A DNA stretch of 64,000 nucleotides from CAZHJK01 sp964533275 (GCA_964533275.1 CAZHJK010000002.1:1-64000), one strand, 5' to 3'. Counted from the stretch's first letter, positions 7,780 through 17,376 are shown. Notes: a model not told the origin generated them from the letters alone. Program-made: numbers and translations.

Positions 7780-8911
7780 TTTTTTCACCCCTATTCCTTT
7801 TTCTAATATAAAACAATCTTATAAAATTAGGAATTGCAATAAAGAAAACAATAGTCCCTATCATAATATCTATAACTTCAGAGGGTGCCTGTAGTGCCGG
7901 TTGTATTTTTGGCCCCCCATATTGTAAAAAGCCAAAGAGTAGTCCAGAAAGTACAGAACCAATAGCTGTATTTCCTCCAATCAATGCTACCGCTATACCA
8001 TTAAAACCATAACCTTCAATAGCTGAAAGAATGGTTACTGAGCTTGTCAATCCCATAACATGCAAGGCACCTGCTGCTCCAGCAAATACTCCTGCGATTG
8101 TCATTGATATTACCATGCTTTTTTTTACATTAATACCTCCATACTCTGCAGCATGAGGATTAAATCCTACTGCTCTTAATTCATATCCCAATGTAGTTTT
8201 ATTTAATATATACCAAAATCCTAATGCTAAAAGTATTGCTATAAATATACCCCAGTTAATAGGTGCATCAAATAAATCCTTTATAAAGGGTATGTTATTT
8301 AAAAATTCCTTCCCTGCATCACTTTTCTTCCACTGTCCTAATATTGTCACCTCAGCTGTGCTTAGGATTTTTTCCGATGCTTCACTATTTGCTCTTTTAA
8401 ATCCAGGCAGACCTATAAAAAAGTTGCTACTATAAAATGCAATCCAATTTAGCATAATAGTTGCAATAACCTCATGTACCCCAAATCTTGATTTTAGAAA
8501 CCCAGCAATTCCACCCCACATTCCAGCTGCCATTATAGCCAAAAAGAATACTACAATTGGATGAATAATTGGAGGAAGACGAAGGAAATAACCTGCTGCT
8601 GTTGCTGTCAATGCTCCTACAATAAATTGCCCCTCAGCTCCAATATTAAAAAGACCTGTCCTAAAGGCAAAGGCAACTGATAAGCCAGTCATAATTAAGG
8701 GGGTAGCTCTTATAATCACCCAGCCTATATATTTCCCCCTGCTAAATGCACCCCTAAAAATAATTCCATAGGCTTCTATTGGATTAAAACCTACCAAGGC
8801 TAGTATAATTGCTCCAATTATAAAACCAATTACTATTGATATTAATGTAAAGCCAAAGCTTCCCTTAAATAATTTTTTACTGAAAGATTTTAGCTTGCTG
8901 TTCTTATTCAC
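7769..8911 (-). CDS. nupP: Nucleoside ABC transporter permease (NupP-like)
   Basis: First membrane subunit of the BMP-type importer, 380 aa, with about ten membrane segments and the motifs NIGAEGQFIVGALTA, LGYELRAVGFNPHAAEYGGI and YGFNGIAVALIGG. Start is GTG at 8911: the GGAGGTGATC used as its ribosome binding site is embedded in the last codons of the ATPase gene, and the two genes overlap by 8 bases. The arrangement binding protein - ATPase - permease - permease is that of nupNOPQ. Confidence 0.9.
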   Translation of the reverse strand: MNKNSKLKSFSKKLFKGSFGFTLISIVIGFIIGAIILALVGFNPIEAYGIIFRGAFSRGKYIGWVIIRATPLIMTGLSVAFAFRTGLFNIGAEGQFIVGALTATAAGYFLRLPPIIHPIVVFFLAIMAAGMWGGIAGFLKSRFGVHEVIATIMLNWIAFYSSNFFIGLPGFKRANSEASEKILSTAEVTILGQWKKSDAGKEFLNNIPFIKDLFDAPINWGIFIAILLALGFWYILNKTTLGYELRAVGFNPHAAEYGGINVKKSMVISMTIAGVFAGAAGALHVMGLTSSVTILSAIEGYGFNGIAVALIGGNTAIGSVLSGLLFGFLQYGGPKIQPALQAPSEVIDIMIGTIVFFIAIPNFIRLFYIRKRNRGEKNVE

Positions 8912-10442
8912 TATCTGGATCACCTCCAGCCATCATAATCCCTAATGTATCTTCATCAGCATCCTTTGCATCCATAAAACCTACAATCTCTCCTTCATAC
9001 ATTACCGCTATCCTATCTGCCACATTCATTATCTCATCCAATTCTAAAGATACCAACAAAACAGCCTTATTCTTATCCCTTTGCTCTATTAAGGATTTAT
9101 GAACAAACTCAATAGCTCCTACATCTAAACCTCGAGTAGGCTGAGCAGCTATTAGAAGATCTGGATCATTAGAAACTTCCCTAGCAATAATTACTTTTTG
9201 TTGATTTCCACCTGATAAGGATTTAGCTTTAATGTTTTCATCAGTAGGACGCACATCAAACTTATTTATTAGCTTCCTTGAGTATCCTTTTATGTTATCG
9301 TAATTTAGCCTTCCCTTTATAGAAAATGGTTCCCTGTCATAATTCTCTAATACCATGTTTTCAGATACATTAAAGTCCATTACCAAACCTCTTTTTTGTC
9401 GATCTTGGGGAATATTAGCAATACCGCTATTAATAATCTCTTTTGGAGTTTTATTTGTAATATCTCTTCCACTTACCTTTATACTACCTGACTCTATTTT
9501 TCTTAGACCTGTTATTGCTTCTATTAATTCACTCTGACCATTTCCGTCCACCCCTGCTATGCCTAAAATTTCACCTGCATTTATTTCAAGGGATAAATTC
9601 TTTACTGCCTTTATATTACGATTATCCCTTACAAAAATATCTTTAATTTCCAATATTCTTTCCCCGGGTTTTTTTTCTTTTTTATCTACTATAAAACTAA
9701 TTTCTCTTCCCACCATCATAGAAGCTAATTTAGCTTCAGTAGTATCCTCTACCTTTACAGTGTCAATATGTTTGCCTCTTCTTATAATGGTACAAAAATC
9801 AGCAATTTCCTTAATTTCCTTTAATTTATGGGTGATAATGATAATGGTTTTACCTTCTTTAGTTAAATTTCTAATAATTCCCATTAGTTCATGAATTTCT
9901 TGTGGAGTTAGTACTGCAGTTGGTTCATCTAATATTAATATATCTGCTCCACGGTATAATGCCTTAAGTATTTCTACTCTTTGCTGCATTCCAACAGTAA
10001 TATCTTCAATCTTGGATTCTGGATCTACATAAAGTGCATACTTTTTAGATAAATCCTTCACCCTTTTAGTGGCTTCTACCATATTCAAAACTCCCAAGGG
10101 TTTGGTTATCTCACTTCCTAAAATGATATTCTCTACAACAGTAAAGGGATCTATTAGCATGAAGTGCTGATGCACCATGCCAATTCCTAATTTAATTGCT
10201 ACATTGGAGTCCAAAATATTGACTTTTTTACCCCTAATAAATATTTCACCCTCTGTAGCATGGTAAAGTCCATATAATATATTCATTAGAGTAGTCTTTC
10301 CTGCCCCATTTTCTCCTAAAAGTGCATGTACTTCACCCTTATGTACTGTAAGATTAATATTTTCATTAGCAGTAAAATCTCCAAATTTCTTGACTATATT
10401 TTTCATTTCAACTACTATTTCATTAAAATCAATATTCTCCAT
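8904..10442 (-). CDS. nupO: Nucleoside ABC transporter ATPase (NupO-like, two ABC domains)
   Basis: Energises the nucleoside importer. 512 aa with two fused ABC cassettes: the first has Walker A GENGAGKTT near residue 45 and Walker B LILDEPTAVLTP; the second has the degenerate P-loop GVDGNGQSEL, LSGGNQQK and a degenerate Walker B (LLIAAQPTRGLDVGA) that is usual for this class. ATG at 10442 has a perfect AGGAGG 7 bases upstream. It follows the binding-protein gene after a 13-bp hairpin, which may lower its expression relative to the binding protein. Confidence 0.93.
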   Translation of the reverse strand: MENIDFNEIVVEMKNIVKKFGDFTANENINLTVHKGEVHALLGENGAGKTTLMNILYGLYHATEGEIFIRGKKVNILDSNVAIKLGIGMVHQHFMLIDPFTVVENIILGSEITKPLGVLNMVEATKRVKDLSKKYALYVDPESKIEDITVGMQQRVEILKALYRGADILILDEPTAVLTPQEIHELMGIIRNLTKEGKTIIIITHKLKEIKEIADFCTIIRRGKHIDTVKVEDTTEAKLASMMVGREISFIVDKKEKKPGERILEIKDIFVRDNRNIKAVKNLSLEINAGEILGIAGVDGNGQSELIEAITGLRKIESGSIKVSGRDITNKTPKEIINSGIANIPQDRQKRGLVMDFNVSENMVLENYDREPFSIKGRLNYDNIKGYSRKLINKFDVRPTDENIKAKSLSGGNQQKVIIAREVSNDPDLLIAAQPTRGLDVGAIEFVHKSLIEQRDKNKAVLLVSLELDEIMNVADRIAVMYEGEIVGFMDAKDADEDTLGIMMAGGDPDSE

Positions 10443-10467
10443 AGTCAAACCTCCTGCTTACAAGGTC

Positions 10468-10498
10468 AAACAGCCCAGACCAAATGCCTGAGCTGTTT
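10468..10498 (-). repeat. Intercistronic hairpin, copy 1
   Basis: A 13-bp stem (10468-10480 with 10486-10498, two G-U pairs on the RNA) and a 5-base loop, between the binding-protein and ATPase genes of the nup operon. No U-run follows, so it looks like an RNA-stability or attenuation element. A near-identical copy lies at 13201-13231. Confidence 0.65.
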
Positions 10499-10516
10499 AA
10501 TCATTTTATGTTTTAA

Positions 10517-11584
10517 CTATTCAACTTCAAATTCATCAAATGTTTCGCTATTAAATGGAACAACAATTTCTCCATCAATCATCATTTGTTTTAGTTCTTC
10601 CACTTCATCTAAGATTTCTGCAGGAACAAACTTGTCGGATGTTGGGGCAATATCAACCCCACCTTCTTTCAAACCATAAACTACAGTTCCTCCACCTTGG
10701 AAATTACCTGCCTTCAAATCCTCAGCAATATTAAACATAGCATTATCAACACGCTTTAGTGCAGAAGTTAAAACATTCTCTGGTGCTAAATCACTTTGAT
10801 CTCTATCTACACCAATAGCCCATTTGTCTTGCTCCTTAGCTGCTTCGATAACACCATCACCAGTTAAACCAGCAGCATGGAATACAATATCTGCTCCATC
10901 TTGATACATTTTAGTTGCAATTGCCTTACCCTTTGCTACATCATCAAAGGCCCCTGCATATTGTCTTATTACCTTTACATCAGGATCTGCATATTTAACT
11001 CCGGCATGAAAGCCATAGTCAAAACCATCAATTACATCACTTTCAACACCACCGACAAATCCTACTGTGCCTGTTTCTGTCATTTTAGCTGCAATATATC
11101 CTACTAAAAATGAAGGTTGTTCTGCTTGGAATACTACTCCTACTGCATTATCTGGTGTATCGTCACCATATGCCATATCAATAATGGCATATTTTTGATC
11201 TGGATTTTGCTCAGCTGCATCAAAAATACTATCGCCCATCATAAATCCAATACCCCAGATTAAATCATTACCTGCGTCAACCATTGTCTCTAAATTTGGC
11301 TCATAATCACTGCCATCCTTAGATTCCGCATAGGAAATTTCAATTCCTAGCTCTTGCTCTGCTCTTTGTAAGCCTTCCCATGCAGATTGGTTGAAGGAGT
11401 TATCGTTCACTCCGCCTACATCTGTAACCATAGCTATTTTAACTGGTTCTTCATCAACTTCTTCTTGTTCTTCTTGTTCTACACCTTCTTCAGGCTCTTC
11501 TGTATCTGTTTCCCCAGCACAGCCAGCAAATAAAGTTACAATAAGAGTTAATGCTAATAGTAATGCTAACAACTTTCTTGACAT
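10517..11584 (-). CDS. nupN: BMP-family nucleoside-binding lipoprotein (NupN-like)
   Basis: Extracellular substrate-binding subunit of the nucleoside importer, 355 aa. Signal peptide with lipobox ending at C22 (LFAGCAGE), then a Glu-rich spacer and the BMP/PnrA domain (VTDVGGVNDNSFNQSAWEGL, KYAIIDMAYGD, GFVGGVESDVIDGFDYGFHAG, GADIVFHAAGLTGDGV). BMP proteins of this kind bind purine nucleosides. It is the first gene of the operon; ATG with AAGGGGGAAAG upstream. The 200-base leader holds no riboswitch I can recognise. The following hairpin may keep it in excess over the membrane parts. Confidence 0.93.
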   Translation of the reverse strand: MSRKLLALLLALTLIVTLFAGCAGETDTEEPEEGVEQEEQEEVDEEPVKIAMVTDVGGVNDNSFNQSAWEGLQRAEQELGIEISYAESKDGSDYEPNLETMVDAGNDLIWGIGFMMGDSIFDAAEQNPDQKYAIIDMAYGDDTPDNAVGVVFQAEQPSFLVGYIAAKMTETGTVGFVGGVESDVIDGFDYGFHAGVKYADPDVKVIRQYAGAFDDVAKGKAIATKMYQDGADIVFHAAGLTGDGVIEAAKEQDKWAIGVDRDQSDLAPENVLTSALKRVDNAMFNIAEDLKAGNFQGGGTVVYGLKEGGVDIAPTSDKFVPAEILDEVEELKQMMIDGEIVVPFNSETFDEFEVE

Positions 11585-11784
11585 AATACTTTCCCCCTTA
11601 TAATATTTAAAATATCTCCTATAATATTTCTATTAATAGAAGAAAACTCCTTCTTGCTTTTAAAAAATTGACAAATGTTACAAATATTATAAAATTTTTT
11701 ATTTTGTAATATAGTATGATATTTATTATTCATCCTCTGTTAATACTACCCTTTTAATTTATAAAAAAACATCCTTTTTTTATT

Positions 11785-13176
11785 TTATTTAGCCGCATTC
11801 TTTCCTGCTATTCTTCCAAACACTATACATTCGGTAATTGCACAATTTGCAAGACGACATGCTCCATGGATTCCACCTGTAACCTCTCCAGCTGCATATA
11901 TACCCTTAATGGATCTCCCTTCATAATTAATAACCTCTCCCTTTGTATTTATCCCGATGCCACCCATAGTAAAATGTACTTTTGGCCATAATCGAACTCC
12001 ATAATAAGGTGGATTTTTAATTTGTTCAGCTGTTTCAATAATTTGTTTAGCAAAGTATTTATCCTTTCCTTCTACAATACAATCATTGAAACGCCTGATG
12101 GATTCTTTAAAGTTTTCAACAGGAATATTATAAAAGTGTGCATATTCACTTATTGTATCAAATTTTTTTACAATACCCTTTTTAAGACACTTATCTATAT
12201 TCCAACCAGAATTTTTTACCGCCTTTGAATCTGCAATACCTACACATGGATGACCAATTGAGAGAATTTTATCTGAAAGTGTTTTTCGATCTACCAGTTC
12301 ACTAATAAAACGTTCACCTGTCATAGGATTAATAATAATACCATATTGAAATAGTATATATTCAGCAAATTCTGGTGCATCTCCAAATCCCTTTTCGTCA
12401 GGTGAAGTCCAAGGTGCAAGCTGTATATGAGATAATTGTACCGGTACAGCTCCTATTTTTAGTGCCTCCTTAAGAGCTTCCGCCGTTGCAAAGGGCTTAT
12501 TAGTAGTATCAATTTCTTCTGTGAGCCTTGGATCATGTATACTTCTAAAATTAACATCACTACTAAACCCACCTGTTGCAAGAATAACTCCTTTTTCGGC
12601 TTTTATATATCTTTTTCTCCCTTTGCCTGGTTTTTTATAGTCGTAGTTATCCCTTATAGTAACACCAATTACCCCTCCGTCTAAATCCTGAATAAAACTT
12701 TCAAAATACATCTTCAATCTAATTTCTATTCCTAGCTCTTGTATTTTCTCTATCAGTTTTTTAATAATAGTTGCCCCAGAAATGTTCTTAGGAAGATAAC
12801 ATCGCGGAATAGAATGTCCTGCAAACTGATCTACTCTATTAAGATATTCTACACCGAGGTAATCACATGACCACTCAAAGGCTTCTTTTGCGTTGTCCAC
12901 CACAATCCTTAAAAGATTAGGATTATTCATTCCAAGGCCAGAATTAATCATGTCTTCATACATTTTGTCTGGAGAATCATCTATATTGTTATTTCTCTGG
13001 ATTGAAGTTCCTGGAGCTGCAATTCCGCCATCACTAATAATTGAATTACCTCCAATAGCTTTCATTTTTTCAAATATTATTACAGACTTTCCACAATTTC
13101 TTGCTTCTATTGCAGCAGTAAGCCCAGCAATTCCACTTCCTATCACTATAACATCTGTTATTTCATCCCAATTCAC
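11785..13176 (-). CDS. FAD-dependent fumarate-reductase-like oxidoreductase
   Basis: Flavoprotein of the fumarate reductase/succinate dehydrogenase family, 463 aa, consisting only of the FAD and capping domains. FAD-binding GSGIAGLTAA at 13-22, then GGNSIISDGGIAAPGT, GVILATGGFSSDV and a C-terminal IYAAGEVTGGIHG. The substrate arginine is probably that of GERFISE. The family motif HGANRLGGNA reads HGACRLANCA, with the Asn replaced by Cys, so the substrate may be something other than fumarate. No signal peptide, haem or FMN domain is present, so it is cytosolic and needs a separate electron donor. Start GTG at 13176 with AGGGGG upstream. Confidence 0.82.
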   Translation of the reverse strand: MNWDEITDVIVIGSGIAGLTAAIEARNCGKSVIIFEKMKAIGGNSIISDGGIAAPGTSIQRNNNIDDSPDKMYEDMINSGLGMNNPNLLRIVVDNAKEAFEWSCDYLGVEYLNRVDQFAGHSIPRCYLPKNISGATIIKKLIEKIQELGIEIRLKMYFESFIQDLDGGVIGVTIRDNYDYKKPGKGRKRYIKAEKGVILATGGFSSDVNFRSIHDPRLTEEIDTTNKPFATAEALKEALKIGAVPVQLSHIQLAPWTSPDEKGFGDAPEFAEYILFQYGIIINPMTGERFISELVDRKTLSDKILSIGHPCVGIADSKAVKNSGWNIDKCLKKGIVKKFDTISEYAHFYNIPVENFKESIRRFNDCIVEGKDKYFAKQIIETAEQIKNPPYYGVRLWPKVHFTMGGIGINTKGEVINYEGRSIKGIYAAGEVTGGIHGACRLANCAITECIVFGRIAGKNAAK

Positions 13177-13200
13177 CGTAATAACCCCCTTTCTAAACTC

Positions 13201-13231
13201 AAACAGCCCAGAATAAATTCCTGAGCTGCTT
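13201..13231 (-). repeat. Intercistronic hairpin, copy 2
   Basis: A 13-bp stem (13201-13213 with 13219-13231) and a 5-base loop, between pgi and the flavoprotein gene. It matches the hairpin at 10468-10498 almost base for base; the innermost pair changes from C-G to A-T on both sides, which keeps the stem. Confidence 0.65.
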
Positions 13232-13247
13232 CAATTATAAGATTAAT

Positions 13248-14597
13248 TTATTCATTTTGTAATTTATTATCTAGCTCAACCTGTAATTCTTCATAACCAG
13301 GTTTGCCAAGTAATGCATACATATTTTTTTTATACTCTTCTACTCCTGGTTGATCAAATGGGTTTACTCCTAGTAAATAGCCACTTATAGCACATGCCTT
13401 TTCGAAAAAATAAATTAGCTTGCCCATGTAATATTCATTGAGCTTAGGAATTTCTATAATAATATTGGGCACATTTCCATCCTTATGAGCTAAGAGTGTC
13501 CCCTGAAAAGATATCTTATTTATGTAATTCAAAGTTTTCCCACTAATGAAATTTAATCCATCATTATTTTCAGGATCATCTATAATTCTTACATCATTAT
13601 TAAGTTCTTTAATTTGTATTATTGTTTCAAATTTATTTTCTTTGCCATCCTGGATCATTTGTCCTAGTGAATGAAGATCAGTGGAAAAATCCACAGAAAC
13701 AGGAAAAATCCCCTTATTATCCTTGCCTTCGCTTTCTCCAAAAAGTTGCTTCCACCACTCAGAGAAGTAATGCCAGGAAGGTTCATAATTTACTAAAATC
13801 TCAATATCCTTACCCTTTTTATTAAGGATATTTCTTAATGCTGCATATTGATAACATATATTATCTTGAATATTTTGGCTACTATATTCCTCCATACCAC
13901 TTTTTGCACCATCCAAAAGCAAATCAACATTAATACCAGCTGCTGCAATGGGTAATAATCCCACTGGGGTTAAAACTGAATATCTTCCTCCTATGTCATC
14001 AGGAATTATAAATGATTTATATCCTTCCCTTTGAGCTAGCTTAAGCAGCGAACCCTTTTCTTTGTCTGTAGTAACATAAATTCTTTCTTTAGCCTGCTCT
14101 ACCCCATATTTATCTTCTAGTATTTTTCTTAAAATGCGGAAGGCAATAGCTGGTTCAGTAGTTGTACCAGATTTTGATATTACATTTAAACTAAAATCCT
14201 TTTCTTCAATGTATTCTATTAATTCCTTCAAATATGTACCACTTATGTTATTACCCGCAAAAATAATTGACACTGCTTTTCTCTTTTGCTTTGGCAGCAA
14301 ATTATAAAAGGAATGACTCAATGCTTCTATAATTGCACGGGCACCAAGATATGATCCTCCTATACCTATTACGATAAGTACCTCTGAATCAGCATTTATT
14401 TGTTTTGCCGCCCTTTTTATTCTTCTAAGTTCCTCTTGGTTGAAAGAATTAGGATAATCCACCCAACCTGTAAAGTCATTTCCTGCTCCTGTTTTATTAT
14501 GTAGAGTGTGGTGTGCACTTTCAACCTGGGACCTAATTTGTTCTATCTCATGCTGATCTATTAGTGCATGAGTATAACTGAATTTTAAATTTTCCAT
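13248..14597 (-). CDS. pgi: Glucose-6-phosphate isomerase
   Basis: Interconverts glucose 6-phosphate and fructose 6-phosphate in glycolysis; 449 aa, the short bacterial form. Family signatures: VIGIGGSYLGARAI, VISKSGTTTEPAIAF, DDIGGRYSVLTPVGLLP and the C-terminal QPGVEEYKKNMY. The ATG follows AAGGAGGAATAGTA. It connects with the galactose pathway of this window through glucose phosphates. Downstream lies the hairpin shared with the nup operon and then the flavoprotein gene, possibly read through. Confidence 0.96.
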   Translation of the reverse strand: MENLKFSYTHALIDQHEIEQIRSQVESAHHTLHNKTGAGNDFTGWVDYPNSFNQEELRRIKRAAKQINADSEVLIVIGIGGSYLGARAIIEALSHSFYNLLPKQKRKAVSIIFAGNNISGTYLKELIEYIEEKDFSLNVISKSGTTTEPAIAFRILRKILEDKYGVEQAKERIYVTTDKEKGSLLKLAQREGYKSFIIPDDIGGRYSVLTPVGLLPIAAAGINVDLLLDGAKSGMEEYSSQNIQDNICYQYAALRNILNKKGKDIEILVNYEPSWHYFSEWWKQLFGESEGKDNKGIFPVSVDFSTDLHSLGQMIQDGKENKFETIIQIKELNNDVRIIDDPENNDGLNFISGKTLNYINKISFQGTLLAHKDGNVPNIIIEIPKLNEYYMGKLIYFFEKACAISGYLLGVNPFDQPGVEEYKKNMYALLGKPGYEELQVELDNKLQNE

Positions 14598-14620
14598 TAC
14601 TATTCCTCCTTGTATTAATG

Positions 14621-14695
14621 CTACCTTTTAATAATATATTTAATATTGACTTCTTGTACTATTGGATTTTGCCTTAACTTCTCTATATCATCCAT
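14621..14695 (-). other. Possible 24-codon micro-ORF upstream of pgi
   Basis: An ATG at 14695 opens a 24-residue frame (MDDIEKLRQNPIVQEVNI...) that ends at 14621. No good ribosome binding site precedes this ATG; the strong AAGGAGTG further up leads instead to an ATG followed at once by TAG. It may be the tail of a decayed gene or chance. Confidence 0.2.
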
Positions 14696-14726
14696 CACCA
14701 ATTTTCTACATGCAACTCACTCCTTT

Positions 14727-14762
14727 TTAAAAAAAGACATAAAGCAACTTACTTTATGTCTT
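14727..14762 (-). terminator. Terminator of the ferredoxin gene
   Basis: An 11-bp stem AAGACATAAAG / CTTTATGTCTT (14734-14744 with 14752-14762) followed on the minus strand by a T/A run. The stem touches the TAA of the ferredoxin gene. Confidence 0.85.
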
Positions 14763-15039
14763 ATAAATCCACACTTATATCACATCTAACAATACAAGCA
14801 CAGGATAATCTCCAATTGTCTTTAATTTCTTCTTCAGTTAGAAGGTTATACTCTTCCGCACTAACATCTACTTTATCATTTCCTGCTATAATTTTTACTT
14901 TGCAAGCACCACACAGGGCGTTTCCTCCACAGGGTCAAATTATATATATGTTATTGTCCCTTGCAATATTTAATAGGGTTTGCCCAGGAAATACCTGTAC
15001 TTTTTTATTGGATTTTACAAAATTAATAGTTACAAACAT
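14761..15039 (-). pseudogene. [2Fe-2S] ferredoxin with one in-frame TGA (Sec candidate or broken)
   Basis: Plant-type [2Fe-2S] ferredoxin of 92 codons: MFVTINFVKSNKKVQVFPGQ start, cluster motif PCGGNALCGACK (cysteines at codons 37, 43, 46) and a fourth cysteine in RLSCACIV. Codon 35, just before PCGG, is TGA (14935-14937); family members usually have a small residue (Ala, Ser or Thr) there. Everything else is intact: AAGGAG ribosome binding site 8 bases before the ATG, no frameshift, normal end and a dedicated terminator. Readings: selenocysteine insertion, a recent nonsense mutation, or a base error. I see only a weak stem (CGCC / GGUG) after the TGA and no convincing SECIS. Partner unknown; pbpC lies upstream. 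Confidence 0.75.
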
Positions 15040-15076
15040 TTTAAAATCTCCTTATTACTTCTAGGAACTTTTATTA

Positions 15077-17107
15077 TTATTTTAAATATCCTTCTAATAC
15101 TCTTTTCACCTTGGGAACTACATAAGCGCTACCACCCTGTTCTCCAACATCTTCCAGCATCATTGTGATTACAATATTAGAATCATCAAATGCAATAAAC
15201 CATCCGTTTTCCTGCCCTTCTTCCTCACTGCTTCCCTTTAATTCGGCAGTACCTGTTTTACCTCCAAGAGTTAATCCATCTATCCTTCCTCCCCTTCCAG
15301 TTCCCTGGGGATGTTCAATTACTTGAACCATATAATCTTTTAATAGATTAGCTGTCTCTTTAGAAATAACATTTTCCTTCCATATATTGAAGGTTCCCTC
15401 TACATCTTCAATATTTAAAATGGGTTTGACAATATTTCCTTCATTTAAAAAAGCTGTATATATAGTAGATAGGTGTAGTGGACTTAATGCAACCTCTCCT
15501 TGACCATAACCACTATCTGCCAATTGAATATCTCCTGAGAAATTATCATCATTAGATATTTGTGAAGCCTTAATAGAATAGTTAAAGGGAATTTCTTCTC
15601 CTATCCCAAAGGATTCACCTCCCTCTATTAATGGTTTTTCTCCAATATCTAGTGCTGCCATTGCAAAATATATATTGTCAGAATAAACAAGAGCATCCTT
15701 AAGATCTATGGGTTTACCTGAATCCTTTACACGAGTAACATTGTAATCCCCCCATGAGGAATCCTTTTGCCATTTTAGACCTGAAATATTGATAGATTTA
15801 TTATGTTCCAGTTTCCCTTGTTCTATGCCAATGGCTGCTGTAATAGGTTTAAAAACAGATCCAGGCGAATAGGTTAATGAAAAACGATTTAATAAAGGTC
15901 TTTTAGGATCCTTATTCCAACTATCCCATTGTTGTTCAGAAAGTCCTAATACAAAAGCATTAGGATCATATGATGGGCTATTTACCAGGGCAATAACCTC
16001 TCCTGTCTTTGGATTAATGGCAGCTGTTGTGCCTTGTTCTTCTTTCATTTCATTATATATTTTTCTTTGCAGATTTGCGTCTATAGTTAATTGAATATCT
16101 TTACCGTCTTTTGCATCCCTCTTAGCTATGGTTTCCTTTATTGAATTATCCTCTTTAATTATATTTATTACTTTACCATCTATTGCCTTTAATTGATCCT
16201 CATATATTGATTCTAATCCTGTTTTACCAATTATACTATTTTGATTATAACCCTTACCTTCTAGTTGCTCTAATTCTTCGTTATTTATAGCTGCTACATA
16301 GCCTATTAAATGAGCTGCAACTTCCTTAAAGGGGTATACCCGAGCAGCTTTTTTTTGAGTCAGTACTCCTGGTAATGATGTTAATTCTTGTAATTTTATT
16401 TTTTCGTCACTGGGCAAGGAACCAATTGGGACAAATAGATCGGGTTGTACCCAGCTTGCATTTAGTTTATTATCTACATTCTCAATACTCATCTTAAATT
16501 CCTGTGCCAGTCGTTCTTTTACAACATCCTCACTATTTCCTAGACCTTGAGGTTGAATTCCAATAATTTGAATCTCCCCATTTTTTGCAAGAGAACTTCC
16601 ATTTCTATCATGTATTTCACCTCTTTGGGCAGCAATTGTCTCAACTCTTACGGAATCTCCCTTAACCATCTGTGGAAAAATCATACTTTCATTCCACTCA
16701 ATAGCCCACTTCTTTCCGTCTTCATCATCTTCTTGGATAAGTTTAACCTCATGACTAAACTCTACCTTGCCAGCTACAGTATCCATCAATAGAGTAAATG
16801 GAACTATACTTTCATTATCTTCTTTATCTTGGGGTTCTTCATCATCATCTTTAATATTAATTGAAATATTTTTAGCTTCTATTCCTCCATAAATATTTTC
16901 ATATCTTTTTAAAAATTCATCTTGGGAAATATACTCTTTTGAATTTGTTGAAAGTGCTTCATACATAGAATTAAACTCCTGTTTTTCCCAATTTAATAGA
17001 TATGCTTCAAAGGTATCTTCTGGATTATTAACTTTTGAACATCCTATTGTAATAATTAATAATAATGCTATTATAAATATAGTCAAAAATATTTTTTTAA
17101 ACTTCAT
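15077..17107 (-). CDS. pbpC: Lipoprotein class B penicillin-binding protein (PbpC/PBP3, MecA-like)
   Basis: D,D-transpeptidase that cross-links peptidoglycan; 676 aa. Lipobox ends at C23 (IITIGCSK). An NTF2-like MecA_N domain (about 27-145) is followed by the PBP dimer domain (about 160-330) and the transpeptidase domain with SVFK at 417-420, SDN at 476-478 and KTG at 617-619. The end-to-end pattern (SPEDTFEAYLLNW-like start, KWQKDSSWG, DSGYGQGEVALSPLHL) matches PBP3 of Bacillus subtilis, a relative of MecA/PBP2a with low beta-lactam affinity; affinity here is not known. ATG at 17107 is preferred over an upstream TTG because GGGGGAG lies 9 bases before it. Confidence 0.93.
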   Translation of the reverse strand: MKFKKIFLTIFIIALLLIITIGCSKVNNPEDTFEAYLLNWEKQEFNSMYEALSTNSKEYISQDEFLKRYENIYGGIEAKNISINIKDDDEEPQDKEDNESIVPFTLLMDTVAGKVEFSHEVKLIQEDDEDGKKWAIEWNESMIFPQMVKGDSVRVETIAAQRGEIHDRNGSSLAKNGEIQIIGIQPQGLGNSEDVVKERLAQEFKMSIENVDNKLNASWVQPDLFVPIGSLPSDEKIKLQELTSLPGVLTQKKAARVYPFKEVAAHLIGYVAAINNEELEQLEGKGYNQNSIIGKTGLESIYEDQLKAIDGKVINIIKEDNSIKETIAKRDAKDGKDIQLTIDANLQRKIYNEMKEEQGTTAAINPKTGEVIALVNSPSYDPNAFVLGLSEQQWDSWNKDPKRPLLNRFSLTYSPGSVFKPITAAIGIEQGKLEHNKSINISGLKWQKDSSWGDYNVTRVKDSGKPIDLKDALVYSDNIYFAMAALDIGEKPLIEGGESFGIGEEIPFNYSIKASQISNDDNFSGDIQLADSGYGQGEVALSPLHLSTIYTAFLNEGNIVKPILNIEDVEGTFNIWKENVISKETANLLKDYMVQVIEHPQGTGRGGRIDGLTLGGKTGTAELKGSSEEEGQENGWFIAFDDSNIVITMMLEDVGEQGGSAYVVPKVKRVLEGYLK

Positions 17108-17376
17108 AATTATTATCTCCCCCAAATATCTAATATTGTTTAATTATATCATCTCTACAATTTATACTCAATTAGTATGCCTTATAAAGAAAATTCAATA
17201 TTTTTAACTTAGATTTTGAAGAAAAAACATACTTTTTTAAATAACATGGAACATTCATGATATAAATCATTGTGTTTGCCAAATAAATTATTTAATTTTC
17301 TTAAAAATCAGTATCTTTTCCTTCAATTATGTTATGATAAGTATAATTATAAATTGTGCTAAAAAGGAGCGAAAAT

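Noticed and set aside
11585..11784. Purine riboswitch in front of the nucleoside importer
   Set aside because: No conserved purine-aptamer core or terminator/antiterminator pair could be found in the 200-base leader.
14890..14934. SECIS-like hairpin after the ferredoxin TGA
   Set aside because: Only a 4-bp stem with a mismatch above it; too weak to call, so Sec remains a hypothesis.
14756..15064. Plus-strand frame of about 100 codons
   Set aside because: It is the antisense of the ferredoxin gene, has no ribosome binding site and no protein-like composition; the minus-strand reading has all four cluster cysteines.
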